Positions 33,836-43,168 of a stretch of 64,000 nucleotides of DNA are shown here, piece by piece. The first letter of the stretch is position 1. The number at the start of each line of letters is the position of its first letter. Below the pieces are notes generated by a model. The model made no database searches, was not told where the DNA came from, and saw nothing but the letters and a program-made list of their open reading frames with translations. The position numbers were made by a program, and so were the translations under genes. Source of the stretch: Callipepla californica brunnescens (lineage: Eukaryota > Chordata > Aves > Galliformes > Odontophoridae); contig JALIRH010000142.1 of assembly GCA_023055505.1 (NCBI GenBank), forward strand, positions 124,001-188,000, given 5' to 3'.

Positions 33836-35457
33836 GGGTTATGGTTAGGGTTAGGATAGGGTTAATGTAGGGTTAGGGTTAGTGATAGAGTAAGACTTAG
33901 GGTTAGGGTTATGGTAAGAGTTAGGGATTGGGATACGGTTAGATTTAGGGTTAAGAATAGGGTTCGGGTTTGATTAGGGTTAGGGTTAGTGTTAGGAATC
34001 AATTTGGAGGAAGGAAAAGGTTTAGGAATTGGTTCATTGTTAGGGTTAGTCTTCAAGTTAGTAATAGAGTAAGGGTTAGTGTTCGGGTTAGGAATAGGGT
34101 TCTGAATAGGGCGAGGTTTGGGAATAGGATGAAGTTTAGGGTTAGGGTTCGGGTCAGATTTAGCACTATGTTTCAGGTTCCTTTTAGGTTTAGTGATAAG
34201 GATTAGGGGTACGTTTAGGTATTGTACAATGCTAAGTGTTAGCTTCTGGGTGGGGGTTGGGGTTTGTCATGGTTTTATGATTTTTTGGTACTGGTATTCC
34301 ACATCATAACATCATGTATTGCATTAGGAGTTGAAGAGCTAATACTCCAGCTCCATAGATCATTGATAATTCCAGGTATACCTGTCTGAGAAGAGAAGAA
34401 GCACTACATTCCCCAGAGGACTTTGCGATGCTTTGTATTTTTACGTGTTTTCCGCTCAGAGGGAACAGATAAAAACCCTCAGCGGTCACGGGACACTCTC
34501 TTTCCTTCGGGATCGACTCAGCAGTGGGTGCTCGCTGCCGTATCGCCTTCAGCGTTAGCGTAAGGCCTTCGGTTTATCGGACACTCTCTCTTGCTCATTT
34601 TGTTTGATTCATTAGCCTCAATTCCAATTACATTGTATTATATTGTGTTATTTTGCTTTCTAATATCTTATTTAGTAAATTAGCTTTCCTCCTCAGATCG
34701 TTGCCGCTGTTTTGTTTCTAGGCCCATCTCCCTTTTCCCTTTTCCCTTTTTCCTTGCCCTTTCCTGGGGCGTGGGTCCGTGGGTCCCCGCAGCAATCGTC
34801 ACGGAACCGGGCCGATCCAGCCCGGTAAACCGTTGACAGGGTTAGATTAAGGGTGAGGGTTAGGATTAGGACTAGATTTAGGATTAGGTTTAGGAATAGG
34901 TTTTCTTTGATTGTTAGAGTGAGAGAAAGGTTAGGCCTTGGGTTTGTTTTTGGAATAGTTTTGGGTTTCAGAATAGGAATTGGGTTAGTATTTGGAATCT
35001 GTTTTGGTTTAGTATTAGTGTTAGGGTCAGGGTTAGAAGTTAGGTGATGGCTGTGGTAATCTAATGCTTTGTGTTAGGCTTAGGGTTGGGCTTAAATTTG
35101 GGGTTGGTTTTAAGGTCCCATTTAGATTTCAGGTAGAATTGGAGTTAAATTGAGGTAACGGTTAGGATTAGATTTAGGGTTCTGATAAGGGTTAGGTTAG
35201 GGTTAGGGTTTGGTTCCAAGTTGTTTTTAGGGTTAGGGTTAACGTTAGGTTTCAGGATAGGGTTAGGAATATAGCTAGGTGTTAGGTAAGGTTTAATCCT
35301 AGGGTTTCAGTTCGGGTTAGGTGAAGCGTTAGTTTTACAGTTAGAAGACATGTTAGGGTTAGGGTTAGGTTTTGGTGTAGATTTAGGTTTAGGGTAAGGG
35401 TTAGGGATGTAGATGAAGGTTTAGTGGAAGGGGTAGGGTTCTCTTTAGTTTTAGGAC
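33836..35457 (+). repeat. Diverged left copy of the macrosatellite TTAGGG arm
   Basis: Matches the 46830-47930 part of the 4.68-kb unit: GGAATCAATTTGGAGGAAGG (about 33996), GTACAATGCTAAGTGTTAGC (about 34225) and CATTTAGATTTCAGG (about 35119) all recur there in the same order. Relative to the tandem units it has about 100 extra bases near 34045-34150 and lacks an internal duplication of about 276 bp (GTGGTAATCTAATGCTTTGT occurs twice in the units). It is interrupted by a solo LTR and ends at TTAGTTTTAGGACC, where unrelated C-rich sequence starts. Confidence 0.85.
34265..34838 (+). mobile_element. Solo LTR of the ERV 1 family with empty sites in the window
   Basis: 574 bp, TGTCATGG...GTTGACA, colinear with the 5' LTR at 5105-5645 (about 70 bp around 34325-34395 are extra or replaced). 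GGGTT is duplicated on each side (34260-34264 and 34839-34843). The homologous position in the tandem units reads GGGTTGGGGTTAGATTAAGG without the LTR (about 47026), so pre-insertion sites are directly visible. Internal retroviral sequence is absent, as after LTR-LTR recombination. Confidence 0.93.
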
Positions 35458-36035
35458 CCACAGCACAGAACCCGGCCCCAAAAGGGCACGAACGGACCCC
35501 ATAACCCAGCCCTATAATGTCGATATCTGACCCCAAAACTCAGCACCAAAATCCTGCAATTCCACCCCAAAATCTCCATTATCAGCCCCAGAATCCGATT
35601 ATTTCCCCCAAATGTCAGCCCCAAATCCCATTAGTTCCCCCCTGACCCCACAATTTTCCCCCGACCCCATAATTCCCCCCCATGACCCTATAATTTCCCC
35701 CCCAACCCCATCAATTCCCCCCTGTGACCCCATTACTTCACCTCCTGACCCTGTTACTTCCCCTATTCCCCCCGACCCTATAATTGCCCTAGAACAGCCG
35801 CAGGACGATTCCTCGGTGCTGTTTGAGGTCACATCAGCCCAACCCCATTACTTTCCCCCCGTCCCCATAATTCACCTGTTCCCCCCGTGACCCCATTAAT
35901 TTCCCCGCTGACCCTATTAGTTCCCCTGTTCCCCCTCCAACCCTTTAAATTCCCCCTGACCCCATAATTCCCCCTGACCCCATTGCTTTCCTCCCGACCC
36001 CATAAATTCCCCCTGACCCCATAATTGCTCTATAA
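35458..36035 (+). repeat. C-rich minisatellite, CCCCATAATTCCCCCCTGA-like
   Basis: Loose tandem units of about 18-20 bp built from TGACCCCATAATTCCCCC and relatives. A short piece of exon-like sequence, GACGATTCCTCGGTGCTGTT (about 35803), is embedded once, being a partial copy of the segment at 36042. Reading frames here (PISSPLTPQ and so on) follow the repeat and are not genes. Confidence 0.83.
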
Positions 36036-36041
36036 CAGCCG

Positions 36042-36160
36042 CAGGATGATTCCTCGGTGCTGTTTGAGGACACGTTGTACGCTGACGGATATTCATCGCC
36101 ACTCAACGTCGCACAGGGCTACGTTGTGGCCTGCAGGGACACCAAGAAGAAGCGACCCCG
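36042..36160 (+). pseudogene. Exon-like segment, gene not recognised
   Basis: After an acceptor-like TATAACAGCCGCAG, a non-repetitive frame reads DDSSVLFEDTLYADGYSS and PLNVAQGYVVACRDTKKK, compositionally like a real protein exon and unlike the surrounding repeats. I cannot name the gene. Its start is duplicated upstream (35803) and its end (GTGGCCTGCAGAGACACCAA, about 36269) downstream, followed there by a stop. The exon was thus chopped and copied with the minisatellite. No clear donor follows AAGAAG. Probably a relic of a neighbouring gene. Confidence 0.42.
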
Positions 36161-36460
36161 TGTGGCCGTTTTGGGGCCGTTCCAGGATTTGGGTTTTTTG
36201 GGGTCATTAGGGCCGATTTACGGTCACTTTGGGGTCACTCTGGAGCACTTTGGGGTGCAGTGCTGCGTCGTGGCCTGCAGAGACACCAAGAAGTGACCCC
36301 ATAGGGGATTTGATATGGTCCTTATGGGGTCGTTATAGGGTTTTGGGGTCACTTTGGGGTCATTTTGGGGCCCTTTGGGGCGCAGCGCTTCCAAGAAGTG
36401 TTGGAAGTAATCTGGGATATTTGGGGTCATTTTGCGTCACATCGGGGTCACTTCGGGTCA
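36161..36460 (+). repeat. G-rich short repeat (ACTTTGGGGTC-like)
   Basis: Runs of CACTTTGGGGTCATTTTGGGG with a period of about 10-11 bp, plus the second copy of the exon tail at about 36269. No gene is supported beyond that copy. Confidence 0.7.
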
Positions 36461-36743
36461 TTGCACGTTGGGGCGTGGCTCGAATGCGAGGCTTAACGTT
36501 GGCCACACCCACTCGCTTCCCACTGGCTTCCGGTTTCCCACTTCCAGGCATGCTTCCGCCTCCTTACCCACAATTTCCCGCTCGCTGCCGGAAATCCGCG
36601 CTCCCAGACGTTTCAGTTATTTCCGGTCATCGTGCCTCGTTCCAGTGGCACTGTTCCGCCTCGCTACCCCCACACCCCGCCCTTTCCGCTGCCGATCTGT
36701 GCTGTGATTGGCCGAGCTGTGCCGTGGGGCCGGAAGCGGCCGC
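36461..36743 (+). promoter_or_regulatory. CpG-type promoter
   Basis: Unique GC-rich sequence with several ETS-type elements (CTTCCGGTTT about 36529, GCCGGAAATCC about 36588, ATTTCCGGTCA about 36620, GGCCGGAAGC about 36729) and an inverted CCAAT box in GTGATTGGCC (about 36704). GGGCGTGGC GC/CACC-type boxes are also present (about 36470). It leads into an ATG at 36744. This is a convincing TATA-less promoter architecture. Confidence 0.72.
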
Positions 36744-36776
36744 ATGGTGGAAGCGGAGCTGGAAGCAGAGCACGTG
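36744..36776 (+). CDS. Short first coding exon, gene not recognised
   Basis: GCCGCATGG Kozak context, 11 codons (MVEAELEAEHV), then GTCAGTGG as donor in phase 0. It is followed by an intron-like stretch of G-rich minisatellite and a plausible second exon at 37565. Very short; the strength of the call comes from the promoter upstream and the matching phase with the next exon. I cannot identify the product. Confidence 0.45.
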
Positions 36777-37564
36777 GTCAGTGGCAGGGCGGGAGGGGCG
36801 GTTATGGGGCCGGGGTCAGGTTATGGGGTTATGGGGCAGGGATTTGGGGCTGGGGTCGTGGGTGTGGGGTCCAGGCTTGGGGCAGAGCTGTGAGGCAGAG
36901 TTGTGGGTCCAGGTGCACTGATTGGGGCAGAGCTGTGGGATGCGGGGCTGAGCTGTGGGGTGGATCTGTGGGGCAGAGCTGTGGCGGTTGGGGGGCGGAG
37001 GTGTGGTGCAGGTATGAGCAGATGTGGGGCTCAGATGCGGGGCTGAGCTGCGGGATGTGAGGCTGATCCATGGGGCAGAGCTGTGGAATGTGGGGCTGAT
37101 CTGTGGGGCAGGTAGGTATGTGGGGCAGAGCTGTGGGATGTGGGGCACGTATGTGCAGATTGGGGTTGAGCCGTGGGGCAGAGGTGTGGGATGTGGGGCA
37201 GATCTGTGGGTCCAGGTGTGGGGTTTGGGGCAGATGTGTGGGGCAGAGCCACAGGGCTGAGCTCTGGGGCCAGGTGTGGGGTGAGGGGCTGAGCTGTGGT
37301 GCAGAGCTGAGGGATGTGGGGCTGAGCTGTGGGTCCAGGTGTGGGGTTTGGGGCAGATGTGTGGGGCAGAGCCACAGGGCTGAGCTCTGGGGCCAGGTGT
37401 GGGATGAGGGGCTGAGCTGTGGGATGTGGGGCTGAGCTGTGTGGCCAGGGGATGAGGGGCAGAGATGTGGGGCAAATGTGTGGGATGTGGGGCAGCGCTG
37501 TGGGGCTGAGCTGTGGTGTGGATGTTTGGGGTGAAGGTGTGGGGCAGAGTTCTGCCCCACAGAG
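36777..37564 (+). repeat. G-rich minisatellite (GGGGCAGAGCTGTG) within the putative intron
   Basis: Tandem GGGGCAGAGCTGTGGGATGT-type units. A longer segment beginning GGGTCCAGGTGTGGGGTTTG occurs twice, at about 37208 and 37330, about 122 bp apart, so a higher-order unit exists. The long minus-strand frames (424 and 355 codons) across 36816-38090 are read through this and the neighbouring satellite and are not genes. Confidence 0.83.
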
Positions 37565-37617
37565 GTGCTCCCGCAGGAGGTGGAGGAGATGCAGTGGCGG
37601 CATTCTGAGGGGAATAG
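37565..37617 (+). CDS. Possible second exon, gene not recognised
   Basis: Between acceptor TGCCCCACAGAG and donor GTCAGTG lies a non-repetitive 53-bp piece reading VLPQEVEEMQWRHSEGN in the phase expected from the 36744 exon. CCCGCAG at 37576 is an alternative acceptor. After it the sequence turns into satellite, so later exons, if any, are outside the window or lost. Together the two exons would start a charged helical protein. Not identified. Confidence 0.4.
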
Positions 37618-37800
37618 GTCAGTGCCCCATTGCTGCCCCACAGCTGCCCCATAGCCACCCCATTGAGATCCACTGAGATCAGTGGAGACCCCATTGAGAT
37701 CCGTAGGGACCCCATGGAGATCCATGGTGACCCATGGCTGCCCCGTAGCTGCCCCACATCCGCCCCATAGCTGGGCGTGGCTTCGCTCTGGGCACACCGC
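37618..37800 (+). other. Transition spacer between exon and 10-bp satellite
   Basis: Contains a few CCCCATTGCTGCCCCACAGC units reminiscent of the 11-bp satellite, then GAGATCCACTGAGATC and CCCATGGAGATCCATGG duplications, then a unique GGCGTGGCTTCGCTCTGGGC stretch. No gene is visible. Confidence 0.5.
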
Positions 37801-38297
37801 CTTCTGCGGGACCCACAGCGACCCACACTGACCCACAGTGACCCACACTGACCCATAGTGACCCACACTGACCCATAGAGACCCACAGCGACCCATAGAG
37901 ACTCACAGCGACCCATAGCGGGACCCACAGCGACCCAACCGACCCACAGCAACCTATAGGGGGAACCACAGCAACCCACAGAGACCGATAGCTCACACAG
38001 CGACCCACTGTGACCCACAGCGGGACCCACAGCGACCCATAGAGACCCACAGCGACCCATAGAAACACATAGAGACTCATAGTTACCCACAGCGACTTAT
38101 AGAGACCCACAGCGACTCACTGAGACCCACAGTGACCTATAGCTGGACCCACAGACACCCACAGCAACCCAAAGTGACCCACAGCTTGACCCATAGCGAC
38201 CCATGCCAGGAACCACAGCGACCCATTGGGACCCATAGCGATCCACAGCGACCCATGGAAAACCACAGGGAGCAAGAGGGAGCCACAGAGACACAGC

Positions 38298-38370
38298 GAC
38301 ATCACGTGAGAGCGCCGCCTGGTGTCATGGAGGGGGAACTGCAGCTCCTTAGGAATCTCCTGGGGCACAT
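38298..38370 (+). promoter_or_regulatory. CTCF-like module copy 1 (degenerate)
   Basis: Contains an E-box CACGTG (38304-38309), then GAGCGCCGCCTGGTGTC (38309-38325), a weakened version of the motif, and GGGGGAACTGCAGCTCCTTA. Two changes from the best copy fall in the core, so binding is doubtful for this copy. Confidence 0.45.
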
Positions 38371-39084
38371 AGAGACCAACAGCGCCTCATAGCAGGACCC
38401 ACACTGACCCACAGCGAACCATATTGGGACCCACAGCGTAACCCACAGCGACCCGTAACAGACCACATTGACCCATTGCGACGCACTGCAACCCATAGCG
38501 ACTCATAGAGGCACAGCGACACACAGCCATCCACAGCAACCCATAGCGACCCAGCCGACCCACAGCAACCTATAGGGGGGCCCACAGCGACTCACAGCAA
38601 CCCACAGAGACCGATTACAACCAATAGTGACCGATAGCGACCCACCGCGACACACAGCGACCCACACCGACCCATAGCAACCCACAGTGACCCACAGAGA
38701 CCCACTGAGACCCATAGAGACCCAAAGCGACCCACAGCGACCCATAGCAGGACCTAGAGTGACCCATAGCGTCCCGAAGAGACCCGTAGCGACTCACTGC
38801 GACCCACAATGACCCATAGCTGGACCCACAGACACCCACAGCATGACCCACAGCGACCCATTGCAACCCTTAGCAACATGTAGAGACTTATAGCGATCCA
38901 CATCGACCCATAGCGACCCATGGATACACATAGCAAGACCCACAGTGACCCATAGCGTCCCATAGAGACCCGCAGCAAAACGTAGCAGCCCACAGAGATC
39001 GATAGCGACGCATAGTGACCCACAGCGACCCATAGCGCCCAATAGGAAACCACTGATAGCAATAAGGAGCCCTAGAGACCCAGC

Positions 39085-39155
39085 GACATTACGTGAGAGC
39101 GCCCCCTGGTGGCGTGGAGGGGAACTGCAGCCCCTTAGGGATCCATTGGGAACCT
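39085..39155 (+). promoter_or_regulatory. CTCF-like module copy 2 (best match)
   Basis: GAGCGCCCCCTGGTGGC at 39097-39113. Its reverse complement contains CCACCAGGGGGCGC, which fits the vertebrate CTCF core consensus exactly as I know it. Flanked by GTGGAGGGGAACTGCAGCCC, which is shared by all module copies. Confidence 0.65.
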
Positions 39156-39330
39156 TAGAGACCCACAGAGACCCATAGCAGGACCCACAGCAAACCAAAG
39201 CGATCCATAGCAACCCATAGCGATCCACAGTGACCCACAGTAACCCACAGCGAAGCATATTGGGACCCATAGCGACACATAGCGCCCAATAGGAAAACAC
39301 AGAGAGCAATAGGAAGCCGTAGAGACACAG

Positions 39331-39400
39331 CGACATCATGTGAGAGCTCCCTCTGGTGGCGTGAAGGGGAACTGCAGCCCCTTAGGGATCTCCTGGGGCA
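39331..39400 (+). promoter_or_regulatory. CTCF-like module copy 3
   Basis: GAGCTCCCTCTGGTGGC at 39344-39360. The reverse complement CCACCAGAGGGAGC is still a good CTCF core. The E-box is mutated (CATGTG). The flanking GGGGAACTGCAGCCCCTTAG is identical to copy 2. Confidence 0.58.
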
Positions 39401-39628
39401 CGTAGAGACCCATAGCAGGACCCACAGCGAACCCTATTGGGACCCATAGCGTGACCCACAGCGACCCACAGCAACCCATAGAGACTCATAGCAAACCACA
39501 GCAACCCACAGTGACCCATAGCGAGACCCACAGCGACCCACAGTGACCCACAGCTTGACCCAAAGCAACCCATGCCGGGACCCACAGCGACCCATAGAAA
39601 ACCTCAGAGAGCAATAGGAAGGCACAGA

Positions 39629-39700
39629 GACATCACGTGAGAGCGCCCCCTCCCCTGGTGGCGTGGAGGGGAACTGCAGCCCCTTAGGGATCTCCTGGGG
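39629..39700 (+). promoter_or_regulatory. CTCF-like module copy 4 (with 5-bp insertion)
   Basis: CACGTG E-box, then GAGCGCCCCCTCCCCTGGTGG (39641-39660 region), where about five extra bases split the core. CCTGGTGGCG remains. It lies about 140 bp from the ERV 2 LTR. Confidence 0.5.
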
Positions 39701-39795
39701 CATATAGAGACCCACAGCGACCCATAGCAGGACCCACAGTGACCCACAGCAAACCATATTGGGACCCATAGCGGGACCCAGAGAGACCCACAGAC

Positions 39796-40162
39796 TGTTA
39801 CAATGAAGGGTCGGGAACCCAGCTTGATGCTAGCTAATGTTCCATTTATTAAGCAACAACTCAAAGCTTAGATAGACAGAGAAGCAGTGTGTGTTAGGAT
39901 CTAACTGGGGGAAGCTACAAGGATCTAATTGAGGGAATTTACACTCCTCAGTGTTAACAGGTCAAGAATATAAAACACTCCTAGTCATCTAAACAAACAG
40001 TTTCTTATTGCTATCCATTACTGTCTTCTGTTTCTTTTCACTCCTTAGACATGGTTGTCTCAAGCTTATCAGCTTATCTTTACACAGCCTACGTCCAAGG
40101 TTTATGGCCTGATTCCTGCTTAGCTAACAGTTCCGTCTGACTCCCACTTTTGCCATCACCCA
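39796..40162 (-). repeat. 3' LTR of ERV 2
   Basis: Minus-strand sequence TGGGTGATGG...CATTGTAACA, 367 bp, preceded by a purine-rich tract (AGAAAGGGGGAGAAG) that serves as the polypurine tract. It contains an AATAAA polyadenylation signal (complement at 39845-39850) about 50 bp before the end, and a TATA-like TTTTATATTC (complement near 39970). Beyond the LTR end at 39796 lies the 10-bp satellite. The other flank is lost, so no target duplication can be tested. Confidence 0.8.
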
Positions 40163-40208
40163 CTTCTCCCCCTTTCTGTTATGAATATTTTCTTTGTAGC
40201 ATTGTCAA

Positions 40209-41336
40209 TCATCTTTTTGCGCACATTGTAAAATGCAAGGAAGTAACAGCAAAAGCGTTACAACGATCATCGCAATGTAGCACATCATTTTTAAGATACT
40301 GTGGAGCCATCCGGTGAGACCCCCATCCCGAGAATAATTTGTCCAACCAGTCCCAATCCCTCTGTTCCTGCAGTTTCTTCACTCCATCCCGTATGGTCTT
40401 GATACTTGCTTGAATTGAAACGGAATGTTCTGACAGGTTCATGCAGCACATTCCTTCGAAATCCTCCCAGCCATGGCCTTGCGCCAGAAGTAGGAAATCA
40501 GTAGCAGCGCAATTTTGTGGCGCAGCATGTCTGACACTGTCCGCATCAAGTAAAAGACCTGTTAAAGCTAAACTAGTGGCATTTCCTTGTTTTGCTAAGC
40601 AAGAACCCAGTTTGTTCAGTGTTGCCAAAGCTTTAGCAACAGCAACCTGCGGTGTGAAAAAGGAAACGGCTCCTATGGTCTCCCTGTTCCAAAACTTCAT
40701 GTTATCATCACAATCTGATCTGAAGGTGTGGGTCATTCTCCTAAAACGGTGGTGAGAATATTTCTTTCTCCATTGCAAGACAGTTGTCTCATTTCGGGTA
40801 AGGATGGTTAAACGCCCGAGACTACATGGCCCACCTCTAATGTAAGAAGGAATGGCAGGCCATGCCCGGTCAGCGCAACTACGGAAAACTCCATCTGGTA
40901 ACTGTAAAGGAGCATTTACTGATTTTGAAAGGCTGGGTGAGGTGTAATTACACCACAGAGTTTGGTTATTGATGGCTGCGTCTACGGGACTGACATCCCA
41001 TAGTTTGGTTTTATTTTTTCCAGTAGAATGGAATCTCAGGCAGAAGTCCATTTTTATAGATCCTAAGAAATCTATTTCTTGTGGCTCTAATTTGGCAGAC
41101 GGAAGATATGGAACCCGTCCATCCCAATTATCTACTGAATTTGTGCCAGTAAAGATTGCTCGTGAGGGACCAGGGATTGGCCACTCGTCTATGGGAAAGC
41201 CCACCAAGCGGGTAGAGAAGGGATTTTGTGCAGTTGCAGTGGCTAAGCAAAGTGTTTCCTGATGAGTAATATTAGCAAGTGTAAGCCACACATTCGTTTT
41301 TGGGAGGGTAATAAAACCAGTAGAGAGTCCTGACAT
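40209..41336 (-). pseudogene. ERV 2 envelope glycoprotein, frameshifted
   Basis: A 375-codon frame covering much of the surface subunit and the transmembrane subunit ectodomain. A basic RFRR at about 40730 fits the furin-type SU/TM cleavage site. The TM part has QGHGWEDFEGMCCMNLSEH, which matches the CX6CC region of alpharetrovirus-like envelopes, except that the first cysteine is replaced by tryptophan. Near 40310 the frame leaves the expected path: a hydrophobic anchor is visible in another frame, so the protein as encoded lacks its membrane anchor. Entry function is therefore not expected. The N-terminal signal region before the ATG at 41336 was not identified. Confidence 0.85.
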
Positions 41337-41368
41337 TTCAAGAAGTCAAGTCCATACAGTAGCTGGTC

Positions 41369-42200
41369 TCATCCTTCCTTGGTTGTGTTTTCATCTGTTG
41401 TCGACCAAGTCTGTTCCTCGCGGTATGGTTTCACGTTCTTCGCAGGAATCCACCTGGGGCCTTTTCCTGTGGAGACACAAGCATAACCTCTCCCCCATGT
41501 GACAAGAGGATATGGCCCCATTATCATACCTGTTTCTGGGTGGCGAATCAACACCGGAGCCTTGATTCTTCTTTCCAATGTGATATTCGAACTAAAATGT
41601 CGGACTATCGGGGGATTGGTATCTAGCAGAGAAGAATTCAAAAAGTGAAAACATAAAGAGCTTTATGTAGTCGCTCCTCAGGAGGGGAAGCTCCCATTCC
41701 CCCTTTCTGTTGTGCTAATAGACGCTTTAAAGATTGGTGTGACCGCTCAATTGACCTGGAGGGGAATGAGGGATCGCGGTGATGTGCATAATGCCCCAAG
41801 AATCCAGGAAGGCTTTTGTCGCAGCAGAGGTATATGCAGGACCATGATCTGTTTTTAATTGGGAAGGGATACCTAATGTAGCAAAAGCACGCAGCAAACG
41901 CTTGCGAACATCTCGTGCCTTTTCTCCTGTATGACAAGAGGAAAATAAAGCTCCGGAAAAAGTATCAATCGAGGAATGTGTATATTTCAGCTTACCAAAC
42001 CATGGGTAATGTGTGACATCCATTTGCCATAGCTGGAGGCTCTGCAGATCTCTGGGGTTACCCCCCCCTGCTATTGATGGGAAAGAATGCCTCTGGCAGT
42101 CGGGACATACCGCTGTAATGTTTGATGCTTGTTGGGAGGTAAGCCCAGACTGTCGTTTAAGACCTCCAGCATTCTGATGAAAGAAGGAGTGGCTAAGTTT
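41369..42200 (-). pseudogene. ERV 2 integrase, frameshifted
   Basis: The core domain reads MDVTHYPWFGKLKYTHSSID with the first catalytic Asp (about 42020), then LKTDHGPAYTSAATK with the second (about 41850). The region with the expected catalytic Glu (SIERSHQSLKRLLAQQKG, about 41745) lies in a different frame, so a frameshift separates catalytic residues. The C-terminal DNA-binding domain (HPETGMIMGPYPLVTWGRGY, about 41530) is in the frame 41641-41369 and overlaps the usual env start region. Upstream, 42030-42200 holds the zinc-binding N-terminal region in fragments. Confidence 0.8.
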
Positions 42201-43168
42201 AGCTTGCGCTATTCGGTCTGGTAAAACACGGACATATCAGCTTGAGATTCCCTTCTGCCGTGAAACCAGGTAAAGATGTGTGTGAGCGGATGTGCATTAC
42301 AAAATAAGGATGAGTGCGGGAGTCTAAAAAAAAAAAAGTTCCTGGAACAAAATAAACAATGAAGAGTGAGAAATATTGCGTAATATGGATGCTTCTGCTC
42401 GCTGAACAATTCCTGCAACAGAAGCTGAGTCGGTAATAGGATTGAAAGGTGTGGACCATTTCCAAAAAACTCGGACAACAGCAGCTGGTTCCACTATTTG
42501 TGGAGAACCAGAAACAATTTCAATATCCGAATCCCATTGCTTCTGTTGATTATCCCACCATCAAATAACTGATTTGTGTGATCTTCCAGACCCATCCGTA
42601 ATCTGGTAAGGGCCTGCAGCAGCTGATCACTTCTTTTTGGTGTGGATGTGAAGTGAACATTGAGGTTCAATAGCTTGTGTGACGGTGCGTGGGAAGTAAG
42701 GCTGCCTGTATAGCTTGCCAATGCCATGCTAAAGGCATCTGCTTGCTGATCAAGCCATTGTAAATACACATTTGTCACAGGTAAACAACTAGAGGAAAAG
42801 TCTACCCCTGATAACATCAGCAAGCGCTGCCTAGCTTTGATTCTCAGGGAAGCAAACATCTCATGCTGTGTCAGGATTGTCTTTGTCAACTGGTTTGGCA
42901 AAAAAATCCATTCAATAATGAATAGTGGGTCTGGCCTTTGAAAATCCCACTGAAAAATTAGCGCATGAGGTTGTCGAGCAGGGTTGAGGATCATTAGAAA
43001 AAAAGGTAACTCCGGGGCACACCGATGAGCTTGTCTGTTAGTGCTAGCTGCAGCAACTTTTTGCAAGGCACTAGCCACTTCAGAGCCAAGACGGCAGGGA
43101 GAGTGTAAATCAGAATCCCCTTTCAGTAGTTCCAAAAGAGGATACAAGTCTGCATTAGAGATACCCAA
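42201..43168 (-). pseudogene. ERV 2 RT connection and RNase H region, broken
   Basis: The frame 43168-42494 carries the thumb/connection (LYPLLELLKGDSDLHSPCRL, FQRPDPLFIIEWIFLPNQLT, FTSTPKRSDQLLQALTRLRM), and RNase H fragments follow to 42201 in other frames. A stop just after the connection and an A-rich run at 42327-42338 mark breaks. Family identity is clear from order and context; I see no intact RNase H catalytic set in one frame. Confidence 0.72.

Larger units (their letters stand above)
37801..39795 (+). repeat. 10-bp satellite GACCCACAGC with embedded CTCF-like modules
   Basis: Decamers GACCCACAGC/GACCCATAGC in tandem, interrupted four times by a 70-bp module (near 38298, 39085, 39331 and 39629). 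Ten is not a multiple of three and the reverse complement lacks stops, so minus frames are open with a ten-residue period (GSLWVAVGRC). The array ends where the ERV 2 LTR starts at 39796. There is no gene in it. Confidence 0.9.

Noticed and set aside
36816..38090. A 424-codon minus-strand ORF (and a 355-codon one overlapping it)
   Set aside because: Both read through the G-rich minisatellite and the 10-bp satellite, whose reverse complements are stop-free by composition. Residues repeat with the satellite period.
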